A stretch of 64,000 bases of DNA from Microbacterium esteraromaticum. GTDB lineage: Bacteria; Actinomycetota; Actinomycetes; Actinomycetales; Microbacteriaceae. The notes beneath the pieces were generated by a model, which saw only the letters and a program-made list of their open reading frames with translations, was not told the DNA's origin and searched no databases. Numbering within the stretch: the stretch's first letter is position 1; each line of letters opens with the position of its first letter. The stretch is from the NCBI RefSeq assembly GCF_028747645.1, contig NZ_CP118100.1:3133366-3197365 (forward strand), written 5' to 3'. Position numbers and translations under genes: made by a program. Shown here piece by piece: positions 8,276 to 16,289 of the stretch.

Positions 8276-10258
8276 TTACTGCGTGGATGCCGCATCAGCG
8301 GCGTCGTTCTCTTCAATGATGGTGACAGCTCCCGACGTCGCACCCGCGACGATCAGGTCGGCATAGACGTTCAGGCGTGTTGCGCGGGCCTCAAGGTCGG
8401 CGCGGGCGGCGGCGATCTCGGCGAGCGCACGCCGCAACGGCGCGACGCTGTGTGGTGCGACGCGGCGCAGCATCCACCGCTTCCACGCACCGGGGCCCGC
8501 GGTCGCGCCCGCGATGTCGGCGGCGATCACCTCGGGCACGAGGCCGCCCGGGTCCGCTGCGGTGACCCGCAGCACCCGCGCCGGCGCGACGACGACCTTC
8601 GACCCCTCGGCGTCGACCCAGGCCGCCGAGGTCGGTCCCGTGCGGAAGACAACGTCACCCGGCCGCGTGAGAGACGCGCGCGGATACTGCGTCGCGAACG
8701 CGAGCTGATCGACACGCGTGCCACCGATCGCTCCGGGGGCATCGAGATCGGATGCCGTCACCACGACCAATCCGTCGACCCCAAGCATTTCCGGGCTCAG
8801 CCGCGTGCCCTTGACGACCCTGAGATGCCCGTCATGAACCAGATCTGCGACGGATGCCGGCGATGGCGCGCTGTGTGCGGTCGTGCTCCACGGGACCCCA
8901 GCGACATCCGCGCGAACCGCGTCGGCGGCAGTATCGAGAAGCGCAGGGATATCAGCAGGAGACGGTCCGGCGGCTCGCCGCGGGCCTGCCGCCGCGATGA
9001 GCGGCCCGGTGCGGGCCACCAGTGACGCGGTACGCGCAAAGCGCGCGAACCGGAACGCATGCGCGCGCACATCGCGGCCACTGCCCATGCTCGCCACGAC
9101 ATCCGAGACGAGATCCGCCCGTGTCGCCGGAGTCAGCGGCGTCGCGCTCAGGTCGGCGACAACGGCGATGCGGTCTGCAATGGGGACGTCACCCATCGGC
9201 GCGCCCAGCATCCACACCGCGAGAGCCTCTCTGGATGCCGTCTCAACCAACCCCGGCATCAGACGGGCGATGCCACGCACACGTCCGGAACGCAAGATAT
9301 CGGCACGCACGCGTTCCTCGGCCGGGCCGAGCGCATCGCTCAGGATTCGAGCGGGACCGATGACGACGGCCGCATCGGCATCGCGCAAGCCGAGTGAAAC
9401 CTCATCCACGGCGAGCAGCGCCGACATCGTGTCTTCGCCCGGATGCCGCGGCACCCGGGCGATCGTGACGGACCGCTGCGACGGCGGAGCCTCGTTGGCC
9501 TCTGAGACCCAGTGCCCTTCGACGAGCAGCCGGCGACGCACACGGCGAGCGGTGACGGAGTTCGGGACGGTAAGGGCAACCGCATCGCCCAGTGACTCGG
9601 CGAGCGCTGACGAAAGCTCGGCATCCGCACCATCGAATGTGACGGTGGCTGGGCCGCCGCCGACCAGCGACGTCGCTGACTCCACGACGAGAGCGATCGC
9701 CTCGTGCACAAGCGGCCCCGTCGAGGCGGCCATCCGACGCGCGGATGCGTGGCGACGATGCACCAACGCCAGTGCTGCCGACGGCGAGTATGCGGCGTCG
9801 ATCAGGTTCTCGGCGTATGCCAGCCACGGCGCACCACGATCCACGTGTGCGTTGATCTCGGCGCGGCACGACAGATCGCGCGGATCGGCCGTCGCCGCAG
9901 CGTTTCGATGCTCATCACCGGCCAGCGTTTCGAGTGTGCCGAGCTGGGCGTAGAGCACGATGAGCGATTCCAGTTCGGCGACGGCTGCGTCGTCGCCGAA
10001 GGCGAATCCCAGCGGCGTCGCCTGGGCTGCAGCATCCGCCCGCGCATCCGGGTTGTTGCCGTGTGCAGTGCGCACAAGCCAGTCGGCGACGTGCGATGCG
10101 TCGTAAAGCATCCGCCCGGCGTCTTCGGCGACCCCCTGCGGGAACGGGTCGTCACCCTCAGCGAAACGGGAACGCCACATCGACACCACCGGACGACGCA
10201 CATCGGCCAGCCGGGCGACGCCGGCCAGGTCGATGAGAAGCGGTGCGGTGGTGGGCAT
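8276..10258 (-). CDS. HTH protein with HsdS-like C-terminal region, linked to hsdM
   Basis: The 660-aa protein is the first gene of the hsdM-hsdS operon and ends 8 nt before hsdM. Residues about 10-65 look like a helix-turn-helix module (GVARLADVRRPVVSMWR, then YDASHVADWL). The middle part is reminiscent of a degraded methylase-like fold, but I see no NPPF or glycine-rich SAM motif. Residues about 475-585 resemble an S-type recognition domain (TRPGDVVFRTGPTSAAWV). A long helix follows, as in HsdS C-termini. I infer a DNA-binding accessory of the modification system. The function is not established. Confidence 0.7.
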   Translation of the reverse strand: MPTTAPLLIDLAGVARLADVRRPVVSMWRSRFAEGDDPFPQGVAEDAGRMLYDASHVADWLVRTAHGNNPDARADAAAQATPLGFAFGDDAAVAELESLIVLYAQLGTLETLAGDEHRNAAATADPRDLSCRAEINAHVDRGAPWLAYAENLIDAAYSPSAALALVHRRHASARRMAASTGPLVHEAIALVVESATSLVGGGPATVTFDGADAELSSALAESLGDAVALTVPNSVTARRVRRRLLVEGHWVSEANEAPPSQRSVTIARVPRHPGEDTMSALLAVDEVSLGLRDADAAVVIGPARILSDALGPAEERVRADILRSGRVRGIARLMPGLVETASREALAVWMLGAPMGDVPIADRIAVVADLSATPLTPATRADLVSDVVASMGSGRDVRAHAFRFARFARTASLVARTGPLIAAAGPRRAAGPSPADIPALLDTAADAVRADVAGVPWSTTAHSAPSPASVADLVHDGHLRVVKGTRLSPEMLGVDGLVVVTASDLDAPGAIGGTRVDQLAFATQYPRASLTRPGDVVFRTGPTSAAWVDAEGSKVVVAPARVLRVTAADPGGLVPEVIAADIAGATAGPGAWKRWMLRRVAPHSVAPLRRALAEIAAARADLEARATRLNVYADLIVAGATSGAVTIIEENDAADAASTQ

Positions 10259-10302
10259 GAGGTCAATCTAGCCCCGCCTGAGCTTCTCGCTCACTTTTGT
10301 GC

Positions 10303-10318
10303 GATAAGGGGTCTTATC
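10303..10318. promoter_or_regulatory. Palindrome in the divergent promoter region
   Basis: GATAAG-GGGT-CTTATC is a perfect 6-bp inverted repeat with a 4-bp centre. It sits 45 bp upstream of the HTH/S-like gene start. It could be an operator for that gene's own HTH domain. Confidence 0.4.
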
Positions 10319-10384
10319 AGGATTGTGCGCGCAGGTTTTGGCGTTGAACTCCAAGATCGTTCCAGCGGCATGTCGCCGCTGTCG

Positions 10385-10422
10385 CAGTCGGGGCGCTCCC
10401 TGGGGAGGAGCCGCCCCGACTG
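10385..10422. repeat. GC-rich inverted repeat before the DUF2130 remnant
   Basis: CAGTCGGGGCG at 10385-10395 pairs with CGCCCCGACTG at 10412-10422, with further pairing inside the 16-nt spacer. It lies about 30 bp before the start codon of the truncated gene. It may be a terminator, an operator or an island-edge element. Confidence 0.4.
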
Positions 10423-10453
10423 TCGGCCCCGCATCACGCACCTGGAGGTAGTC

Positions 10454-10789
10454 ATGAGCACCATCGCACTGTCCACCGCGATCAACGAGATCACCTGCCC
10501 GCACTGCGGAACCGCGTTCACCGTCGATGCGGCCCAGTACGCCGACATCGTGCAACAGGTGCGCACCGCCGAGTTCGAAACCGAACTTCACGCCCGGCTT
10601 GCCGAGGCTGAACGCACCAGGCAGACCGAGATCGCCCTCGCCGTCGCGAACGCGACTCAGCAGTCGACCGAGGTCGCAGCCACCAAGGACATCGAGATCC
10701 AGAAGCTGAAGGCCACGGTCTTCCGCGGAGACGGCTTCTGGACATCGTCGTGCTCGTTGGCCACCACCAAGCTGCCTTGTTGGAGCTAG
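10454..10789 (+). pseudogene. Truncated DUF2130 protein, N-terminal fragment
   Basis: A normal start (GGAGG, 5 nt, ATG) opens a 111-codon frame. Its first about 90 residues match the start of DUF2130 proteins: MSTIALSTAI, a CPHCG zinc-ribbon half, then a charged coiled-coil helix. After KDIEIQKLKA the sequence departs from the family and stops soon after at TAG. DUF2130 proteins are usually several hundred residues long, so this is a 5' remnant. The break lies near 10720. The frame overlaps the 3' end of the opposing DUF5677 gene by 4 nt, suggesting the DUF5677 segment replaced the missing part. Confidence 0.8.
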
Positions 10790-11916
10790 AAGAGCAGGCG
10801 GGCGGTTCGATGGACGCTCTTGAATTCGTCGACGCCGCGCATCGCAAGGTCAGTAAGGGCCGCGCCGGTAAGACAGATGAGCCGGCCGAACTCATTGAGC
10901 TCCGGTTCGAACCCCATGTGCGTTGCCCCTGCGATGACTGCGATGGAGCGTAGGGTCGGCACAGCTACCGCGGGGATCTCGTCCGTCCTCGGGCCAGCTA
11001 GGAGCTCGACTCCGTCACGCAGAACCGATGTGCGTACCGCACCCGCGTCGCCATGCACATGTCCGTGCGCACCATGTTGCACGAGAAGTCGCATATTGGA
11101 CTGCCGCGCGAGTTCCTCGAGTCGCGTGAAGGTCGGCTCCAGGTACTTCCCGTCCCTCCTGCGCTTCATCAATGGCGTCGCCCAGCCGTACGGCTTAGCA
11201 AAGCCCAGCGACTCATCAACCAGCGTGTGGGCTCGGATGAGATCGGCCACAAGCGCCATCCGCTCGGCGCGCTCCTCGTCTGATGGCGCGTCCGGATGAG
11301 GTTGCCGATAAAACTCCTCCAGTCGTGTGAACTGGGTGACAATACCGTGGTCTAGGTAGCGCCTCGCGATCTGCGCGCCACCTTCAGCCACAACAACAGC
11401 TGTCACCGCAGTCTCGTGGAGCGCCCGCCAACGAGCGGCCGCCCCCGCAAGGTAGCCAGCGCGCAGAAGTTCACGAATCTCCCTTAGGGTCAGCGTCGAC
11501 GAACATTGGAGGAGTAGCAGAGCTTCGCGCGTGTCTGAATGAGCGTCCTTGATCTCCGCACGGGGAAACATGAGCGCCGCGCTCTGCTCCATCGAGTTGA
11601 TAACCGCGTCGACGACGGTCCAGCCGCGAGCCCAGATATGGGAGATATCCTCCGCAAACGCCGTGTCCTTCTCTGCGCGGGCTTGACGGCTCTCCCGCGC
11701 GACACGTAGGAAGTCCTCAGCGAGCAGCGGTGCAGTCTCGATCAAGAAGGCACGCTGTCGCCTGAACTCCTCGGGCTCGTCCTCTGCCGTCCTCGCATCG
11801 TTCATATGGCCTGTGGTACCCGACGATGCGGACGCGCTCCCCATCTGAGAGTCTGCCCCTTCCCCGAGAACGTTCATCGAGCTCACTGCCACGCTCCGCC
11901 ACCTAGATTGTCCCAA
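10786..11916 (-). CDS. DUF5677 domain-containing protein
   Basis: The 376-aa protein resembles the DUF5677 family, helical proteins of unknown function common in accessory regions. Typical stretches are AALMFPRAEIKDAHSD, REIRELLRAGYLAGAAARWR, ALHETAVTAVV and a late GAHGHVHGDAGA. It has no signal peptide or membrane segment. The first about 37 residues are low-complexity, and an internal ATG at MNDARTAEDE is a credible alternative start. Codon use is less GC-extreme than in dnaB next to it, which fits horizontal acquisition. It lies between the DUF2130 remnant and dnaB. Confidence 0.8.
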   Translation of the reverse strand: MGQSRWRSVAVSSMNVLGEGADSQMGSASASSGTTGHMNDARTAEDEPEEFRRQRAFLIETAPLLAEDFLRVARESRQARAEKDTAFAEDISHIWARGWTVVDAVINSMEQSAALMFPRAEIKDAHSDTREALLLLQCSSTLTLREIRELLRAGYLAGAAARWRALHETAVTAVVVAEGGAQIARRYLDHGIVTQFTRLEEFYRQPHPDAPSDEERAERMALVADLIRAHTLVDESLGFAKPYGWATPLMKRRRDGKYLEPTFTRLEELARQSNMRLLVQHGAHGHVHGDAGAVRTSVLRDGVELLAGPRTDEIPAVAVPTLRSIAVIAGATHMGFEPELNEFGRLICLTGAALTDLAMRGVDEFKSVHRTARLLF

Positions 11917-11968
11917 TCGCCAAACAGGACAACTTACGTGGCGCTAAGACAACCTAGTCAGTCACCTG

Positions 11969-14215
11969 TCAAGCGAAGTCCCCGCCCGGAGCCATGTCCA
12001 TGAACCGCGAGTAATGACCCTGGAATGCGACGGTAAGGGTCGCGGTGGGGCCGTTGCGGTGCTTGGCGACGATCAGGTCGGCTTCGCCGGGGCGCACGTC
12101 CTTGTCGTAGGCGGCCTCACGGTGCAACAAGATGACCATGTCGGCGTCCTGCTCGATCGAGCCCGACTCACGCAGGTCGCTGATCGCGGGCTTCTTGTCT
12201 GAGCGCTGCTCGGCACCACGGTTCAGCTGCGACAGGGCGATCACGGGCACCTGAAGCTCTTTCGCGAGCAGCTTCAGCGCACGCGAGAACTCCGACACCT
12301 CCTGCTGACGAGACTCGACGCGCTTACCGCTCGTCATCAGCTGCAGATAGTCGATCACGACGAGACGCAGACCCGCGCGCTGCTTGAGCCGGCGACACTT
12401 GGCGCGAATCTCGACGAGCGTCATGTTGGGGCTGTCGTCGATGTACAGGGGCGCATCGTTGATGCGGCCACGCGTCGCGGCGACGGTCGTCCAGTCACGC
12501 GGGTCGAGCGTTCCCTTGCGCATGTTCTGCAGCGGGATGGCACCCTCTGCGCTGAGCAGACGCATAGCGATCTCGCTCTTGCCCATCTCGAGCGAGAAGA
12601 AGATCGACGGCTCGTTGTGGCCAATCGACGCCGCTCGCGCAAAATCCAGAGCCAGCGTCGAGTTGTGCGTCGGCACCATCGACTCGCCCGCCAGATACAG
12701 GTGGTCGGCGTTGTCGACCTCGACGCACCGCACCGGCACGCTCTCGATCGGGCGAATGGCCTTGACGTACCGGCGAGCGTCGTCAACGGCCACGAACGTG
12801 AGCAGATGTTCCATCTCATGCGAGGCACCGTCCGAACGACTGGTTCGCTCGCATCCGTAGCCGAGGCCGACGATCAGCTCGTACACGGAGTCGGCAAGAC
12901 GCGCGCTCGTCGTCGCGAACTGACGGGCATGCCCGTCGACGTCGGCCGAGTCAACCGCGCCCGCAACGCCGTCGAGTAGCTCACGGCGCTGCTCCTGCGA
13001 TGCTCGCAGGTAGATCGACGGCACATGCTTGTCGTTGAGTACGCCAAGAGCCTTGAGTGCCCCGTCAGTCTCGCTGGTCATCCGTGCGCCGGCGCTGTGG
13101 CCGTCACCCAGCCACGCCCCCAGGGCGTAGGGCGGAACCGGCAGGTCGACCTCGGCGGTGCGCAGGGGCGCAGCGTTGCGGATCGAGTGGTTCGCGCGGG
13201 CATCCGATCCCACTGTCAGCGTCGCGAGCATCTGCTCGGTCGTGACGGTCGCCGTCGCTCCCGCCCCGGCGCGGCGCGAAGCGCGCGTCTCAGTGGTCCA
13301 CTGGTGCTGCGCATCAGCGATGATCTTCGTTCCGTCCGAGAACTCGACCTCGAAGCACGGTCGGTCAACCATCACCTCGGTCGCCGCAACAACCCGCGTC
13401 GGGCGGCCGTCAGCGTCGAACAGCTCGTCGCCGACCTGCACCTCACCCATCGTGGTCCAGCCCGTCGGCGTCGCGAGAGGTGTGTCGAGCGCCAGAGCCT
13501 TACCCATAGCGGGCCTCGCCGCGACGACGATCATCTGGCCGCCGTGCAGGCCGTTGGTGAGCTCGTCGAGTTCGCGGAACCCGGTGGGGATGCCCGTCAT
13601 CGTGCCGTCGCGACCGTTGGCGGCCTCGATCTCTTCGACGGCCGCGTCGACGGCGACGGTCAGCGGCACGTAGTCTTCGGCAGCCTCGGCTCCGGTGACC
13701 GAGTAGATCTCGGCCTGCGCGTTGTTGACCAGGTCGGTCGCGTCGCCCTCACCCGCGTAGCCGAGCTGCACGATGCGCGTTCCGGCGTCGACCAGACGGC
13801 GCAGGATCGACCGCTCGGCGACGATACCGGCGTAGTAACCCGCGTTGGCTGCCGTCGGCACGATCGACGTCAGCGTATGCAGGTAGTCGGCGCCGCCTGC
13901 GCGACCCAGCTCACCCGTCTTGATCAGCTCGTCGGTGACGGCGACGACGTCGGTGGGCTCACCCTGCGAGTACAGCGACAGGATCGCCTCGAAGATCAGC
14001 TCATGCTTGGGGATGTAGAAGTCGGCACCCTTGAGCGTCTCGATCACATCGGCAACGGCGTCCTTCGACAGCAGCATGCCGCCCAGTGCGCTCTGCTCGG
14101 CCAGCAGGTCGTGCGGAGGGGTCCGCTCGGGTGCGCGCGAAGCGCCCAGTCGCTCATCTGAGATGTCTGCGATCGACACCGTTCCCCCTCCTGGCAGAGG
14201 CGGTGTGAACTGCAC
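11969..14215 (-). CDS. dnaB: Replicative DNA helicase DnaB with intein
   Basis: DnaB is the hexameric helicase that unwinds DNA at the replication fork. The 748-codon frame holds an N-terminal primase-interacting domain (residues about 35-140), a linker, and a RecA-type ATPase domain interrupted after K239 in the Walker A sequence ARPAMGK. The interruption is a 279-residue intein (A240-N518). The helicase resumes with STLALDFARAASIG. Downstream are VIDYLQLM and the DnaB motifs SQLNRGAEQRSDKKP and SDLRESGSIEQDADM. Removing the intein leaves a normal protein of about 469 aa. In many actinobacteria rplI lies just upstream; here a 4-kb surface-protein block separates them. Confidence 0.97.
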   Translation of the reverse strand: MQFTPPLPGGGTVSIADISDERLGASRAPERTPPHDLLAEQSALGGMLLSKDAVADVIETLKGADFYIPKHELIFEAILSLYSQGEPTDVVAVTDELIKTGELGRAGGADYLHTLTSIVPTAANAGYYAGIVAERSILRRLVDAGTRIVQLGYAGEGDATDLVNNAQAEIYSVTGAEAAEDYVPLTVAVDAAVEEIEAANGRDGTMTGIPTGFRELDELTNGLHGGQMIVVAARPAMGKALALDTPLATPTGWTTMGEVQVGDELFDADGRPTRVVAATEVMVDRPCFEVEFSDGTKIIADAQHQWTTETRASRRAGAGATATVTTEQMLATLTVGSDARANHSIRNAAPLRTAEVDLPVPPYALGAWLGDGHSAGARMTSETDGALKALGVLNDKHVPSIYLRASQEQRRELLDGVAGAVDSADVDGHARQFATTSARLADSVYELIVGLGYGCERTSRSDGASHEMEHLLTFVAVDDARRYVKAIRPIESVPVRCVEVDNADHLYLAGESMVPTHNSTLALDFARAASIGHNEPSIFFSLEMGKSEIAMRLLSAEGAIPLQNMRKGTLDPRDWTTVAATRGRINDAPLYIDDSPNMTLVEIRAKCRRLKQRAGLRLVVIDYLQLMTSGKRVESRQQEVSEFSRALKLLAKELQVPVIALSQLNRGAEQRSDKKPAISDLRESGSIEQDADMVILLHREAAYDKDVRPGEADLIVAKHRNGPTATLTVAFQGHYSRFMDMAPGGDFA
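12662..13498 (-). other. Class 3 intein in the DnaB P-loop
   Basis: The 279-residue intein runs from A240 to N518 and is followed by S519 (+1). It lacks a Cys or Ser at position 1. It carries the class 3 triad: W306 (HQW), C497 (PVRCVEV) and T516 (VPTHN), with terminal H517-N518. In known class 3 inteins the internal Cys starts splicing by forming a branched intermediate. Residues about 363-460 are a shortened LAGLIDADG-type endonuclease region. The first motif, LGAWLGDGH, is visible, but the second is degraded to GVAGAVDSADVDGH. Splicing is probably intact and homing activity probably lost. Confidence 0.92.
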
Positions 14216-14329
14216 CGCCGACCCGCTGAACCGAATGGCTGTCCGGCCGCTATCGACAGCGAAACATGAACCACGGACACCCTGGCTTCCCCCACGGTAA
14301 GAGCAGAGTTATCCCCATGCAAGCGCCCC

Positions 14330-14472
14330 TGTGGATAACTCTGTGGAGAGTGTGCGAACAACTCCGGAGTGTCTGTGCAGAACCCCTGTGGAAAACCCGG
14401 TGGACAGTTGTCAAGATTGACGTCGTTATCCCCCCTGAACAGGTTTTTACAGTTTCCCCACCCTGTGGATGA
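14330..14472. promoter_or_regulatory. DnaA-box-like cluster upstream of dnaB
   Basis: The 463-bp gap 14216-14678 has no convincing gene. It holds a perfect DnaA box on the - strand (TGTGGATAA, 14330-14338) and looser TGTGGA-type matches at about 14343, 14387 and 14464-14472, plus GTTATCCCC words near 14308 and 14425. DnaA boxes here could let DnaA control dnaB or act as a DnaA-titration site. The looser matches are not proof of binding. Confidence 0.5.
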
Positions 14473-14678
14473 CAATCGGGTTCAAGCAAACGTTGAAGGT
14501 TGCCCGGGTTATGCACCGATGTGCACAACCTGGGGAAAGTCAAGTCGACGCGTCATCCCGGGTGTTGCGTTCTGGTCAAGTCCGCGCGGCTGTATGGACA
14601 CGCATAGCAAGTCGGGGTATCTTCACACGATCGAGTTTTTCTCGCGCGCCCGCGAGAGGCTCACCCTGGGGAGGGGCC

Positions 14679-15761
14679 GTGCGACTTGCGTCAGCAGATC
14701 GCCGCAGCATCGTGAAGTGGCTGTGGGCTGCGTTCGGCGTGCTCGCGTGGGTGGTTCTCGCCTCGATCTTCGGCGCCTCACAGGCATCGGCGGAGGAACC
14801 TTCGGATGCTGCCGCCTCGGCGCCCGCAACGACGAGCGCCGACGATACCCGTGGCGCAGCGCCCGCCAACACGCCCGCCGTCAAGCCGAACAACGCCACG
14901 CCGAACAACGCCAAGCCGAACGCGCAGCCCGCGCCGAGCGCGAAGCCCGCAGCCGCGAAGCCCGCCGCCGCAACGTCGTCCAGCAAGCCGGACAACGCGA
15001 CCGCCAAGCCGAGCAAGACCACCAGCACTCCGAACAGCTCCGCCACGCCGAACACACCGCAGCACGCGGGAAAGCCCGGCGAGAACGCCTCCTCGGCAAG
15101 CCCGGCCAAGCCCGACACCGCGGCCAAGCCCAGCACCCCGGCCACGCCCGTTGCGCCGAAGCCGACGCCTCAGCCCGACACCCCGAAGACCACGCCGGAC
15201 TGGGCAGGCGTCCCCGGGGCGTCAGCACCGGCATCCGACGCATCAGCAGCCGAGAACCCAAAGCCCACCACTCCCCCTGGCCACGCGAACAAGCCCGACG
15301 CATCCACACCGCACACGTCGGGCAACACCGACCACCCCGGCAACGGCAACGGCAAAGGCAACGCGTACGGCCATGACCGCATCGACGACGAAAACAGCGC
15401 GTCCGCGAGCGCCGAGGCGCGCACGTCCGTAGCATCCGCCTCGCACGGCATCCGCTTCGCACCCACTGCGCACCCGCTTGCGCGTGCCACGCACACCAGC
15501 CCTGCCGAAGTCGTACCCGAATCAGCCGCAGCCGCCCACCTCGCACCGGCCCACGCCCCGCAACCGCTCGACGTGCCTGGCATCGACGCCGCTCCGGCGA
15601 CATCCGGCGCCGGAGCCTCTGGTGCCACTCCGCTTCAGGTCACCGGCGATGCCGCCGCTGGCCACTCCGCGCTCACGCGCATCCTGCTCGGCGTCCGCGC
15701 GCACGCGGATGACCGCGCCCCGTCCGGGCCCGCGGGCTCGACGGACTGCTCCCCCGACTGA
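14679..15761 (+). CDS. Secreted low-complexity Ala/Pro/Lys/Asn-rich protein
   Basis: The GTG start at 14679 is preferred because a GGGGAGGGG Shine-Dalgarno precedes it and the next residues form a signal peptide (RRSIVKWLWAAFGVLAWVVL, then ASQASA-EEP). The mature part of about 320 residues is disordered: repeats of AKP, NNA, TP and SKP, then a Gly/Asn stretch and an Ala-rich end. It finishes in TDCSPD. No anchor is visible, so it is secreted or wall-associated through charge. The C-terminus and gene context parallel the gene at 16290, which ends in TDVSPD and is also followed by an MR-x-FA gene. I do not recognise a named family. Confidence 0.75.
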   Translation: MRLASADRRSIVKWLWAAFGVLAWVVLASIFGASQASAEEPSDAAASAPATTSADDTRGAAPANTPAVKPNNATPNNAKPNAQPAPSAKPAAAKPAAATSSSKPDNATAKPSKTTSTPNSSATPNTPQHAGKPGENASSASPAKPDTAAKPSTPATPVAPKPTPQPDTPKTTPDWAGVPGASAPASDASAAENPKPTTPPGHANKPDASTPHTSGNTDHPGNGNGKGNAYGHDRIDDENSASASAEARTSVASASHGIRFAPTAHPLARATHTSPAEVVPESAAAAHLAPAHAPQPLDVPGIDAAPATSGAGASGATPLQVTGDAAAGHSALTRILLGVRAHADDRAPSGPAGSTDCSPD

Positions 15762-15839
15762 TCTCCGGTCCGGTCGACTCACGTCGACACGCGGGCGCGC
15801 TCACCGCGCCACCGACCCGACCTGATCAGGAGCATTCCC

Positions 15840-15893
15840 ATGCGCATCTTCGCGCCTCTCGCCCACCCGGGCATTCACGCACCCTCCGCGTAA
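15840..15893 (+). pseudogene. Vestigial start of a surface-protein gene
   Basis: A GATCAGGAG Shine-Dalgarno and ATG open a 17-codon frame starting MRIFAPLAHPG and ending in TAA. The position, the upstream sequence and the first codons match the intact gene at 17373 (GATCAGGAG, then MRTFAKHALW). I read it as the decayed remnant of a second copy. A real 17-aa peptide is less likely. Confidence 0.55.
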
Positions 15894-16075
15894 CGACTTC
15901 CGTCGACGCCCGTCCCATCCACCGCGGATGGTGACCGCCGTCGACGATCCAGAAGTCGATGCGGCGGGGTGATTCTCCCCGGTCTCACCTCGTCGTGTCG
16001 ACCTCGCAGACACCGTTCACGGACCCCCTCTCCGTACGGTTGCTGCGCGGCGGTCGGCCCCACACCACCGCCAGG

Positions 16076-16107
16076 CGGGTGCCTCGACTCCCTTCACGAG
16101 GCACCCG
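16076..16107 (+). terminator. Hairpin after the vestigial gene
   Basis: CGGGTGCCTCG (16076-16086) pairs with CGAGGCACCCG (16097-16107) across a 10-nt loop. It lies in the 528-bp stretch 15762-16289, which otherwise holds only the vestigial frame and the inverted repeat at 16178-16233. There is no U-tract; terminator function is plausible. Confidence 0.45.
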
Positions 16108-16177
16108 TCACCCCGACCCCGGTTCGGAGCCCCTACTTCCGGACCGTGGGCGCGGCCGGCGCGTCACCGCCGGTCGC

Positions 16178-16233
16178 GGAGTCCACCACCGTCCCACATG
16201 TTCAATGGCGAATCTTCGACGGTGGTGGACTCC
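16178..16233. promoter_or_regulatory. 16-bp perfect inverted repeat upstream of a surface protein gene
   Basis: GGAGTCCACCACCGTC (16178-16193) is repeated in inverse at 16218-16233 with 24 bp between. It ends 56 bp before the ATG at 16290. The position suits an operator or a leader hairpin controlling the surface-protein pair. Confidence 0.5.
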
Positions 16234-16289
16234 CCCTCAGCGATCCGGTAACGTCTCGCGCAATGAGCTGAGTCGAAGGGCGATGAGGC

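Noticed and set aside
6486-8366. 626-codon + strand frame opposite hsdM
   Set aside because: It is antisense to a clear hsdM with conserved motifs; long antisense frames are expected at this GC content.
1-11968. hsdR or another restriction nuclease in the island
   Set aside because: No DEAD-box helicase or PD-ExK nuclease frame is visible. The DEDDh exonuclease is not an HsdR.
12662-13498. dnaB as a gene disrupted by an insertion
   Set aside because: The insert is in frame, bounded exactly by intein end residues and inside Walker A, so it is an intein and the gene is functional.
13025-14161. 378-codon + strand frame opposite dnaB
   Set aside because: Antisense to dnaB and the intein; no recognisable domain.
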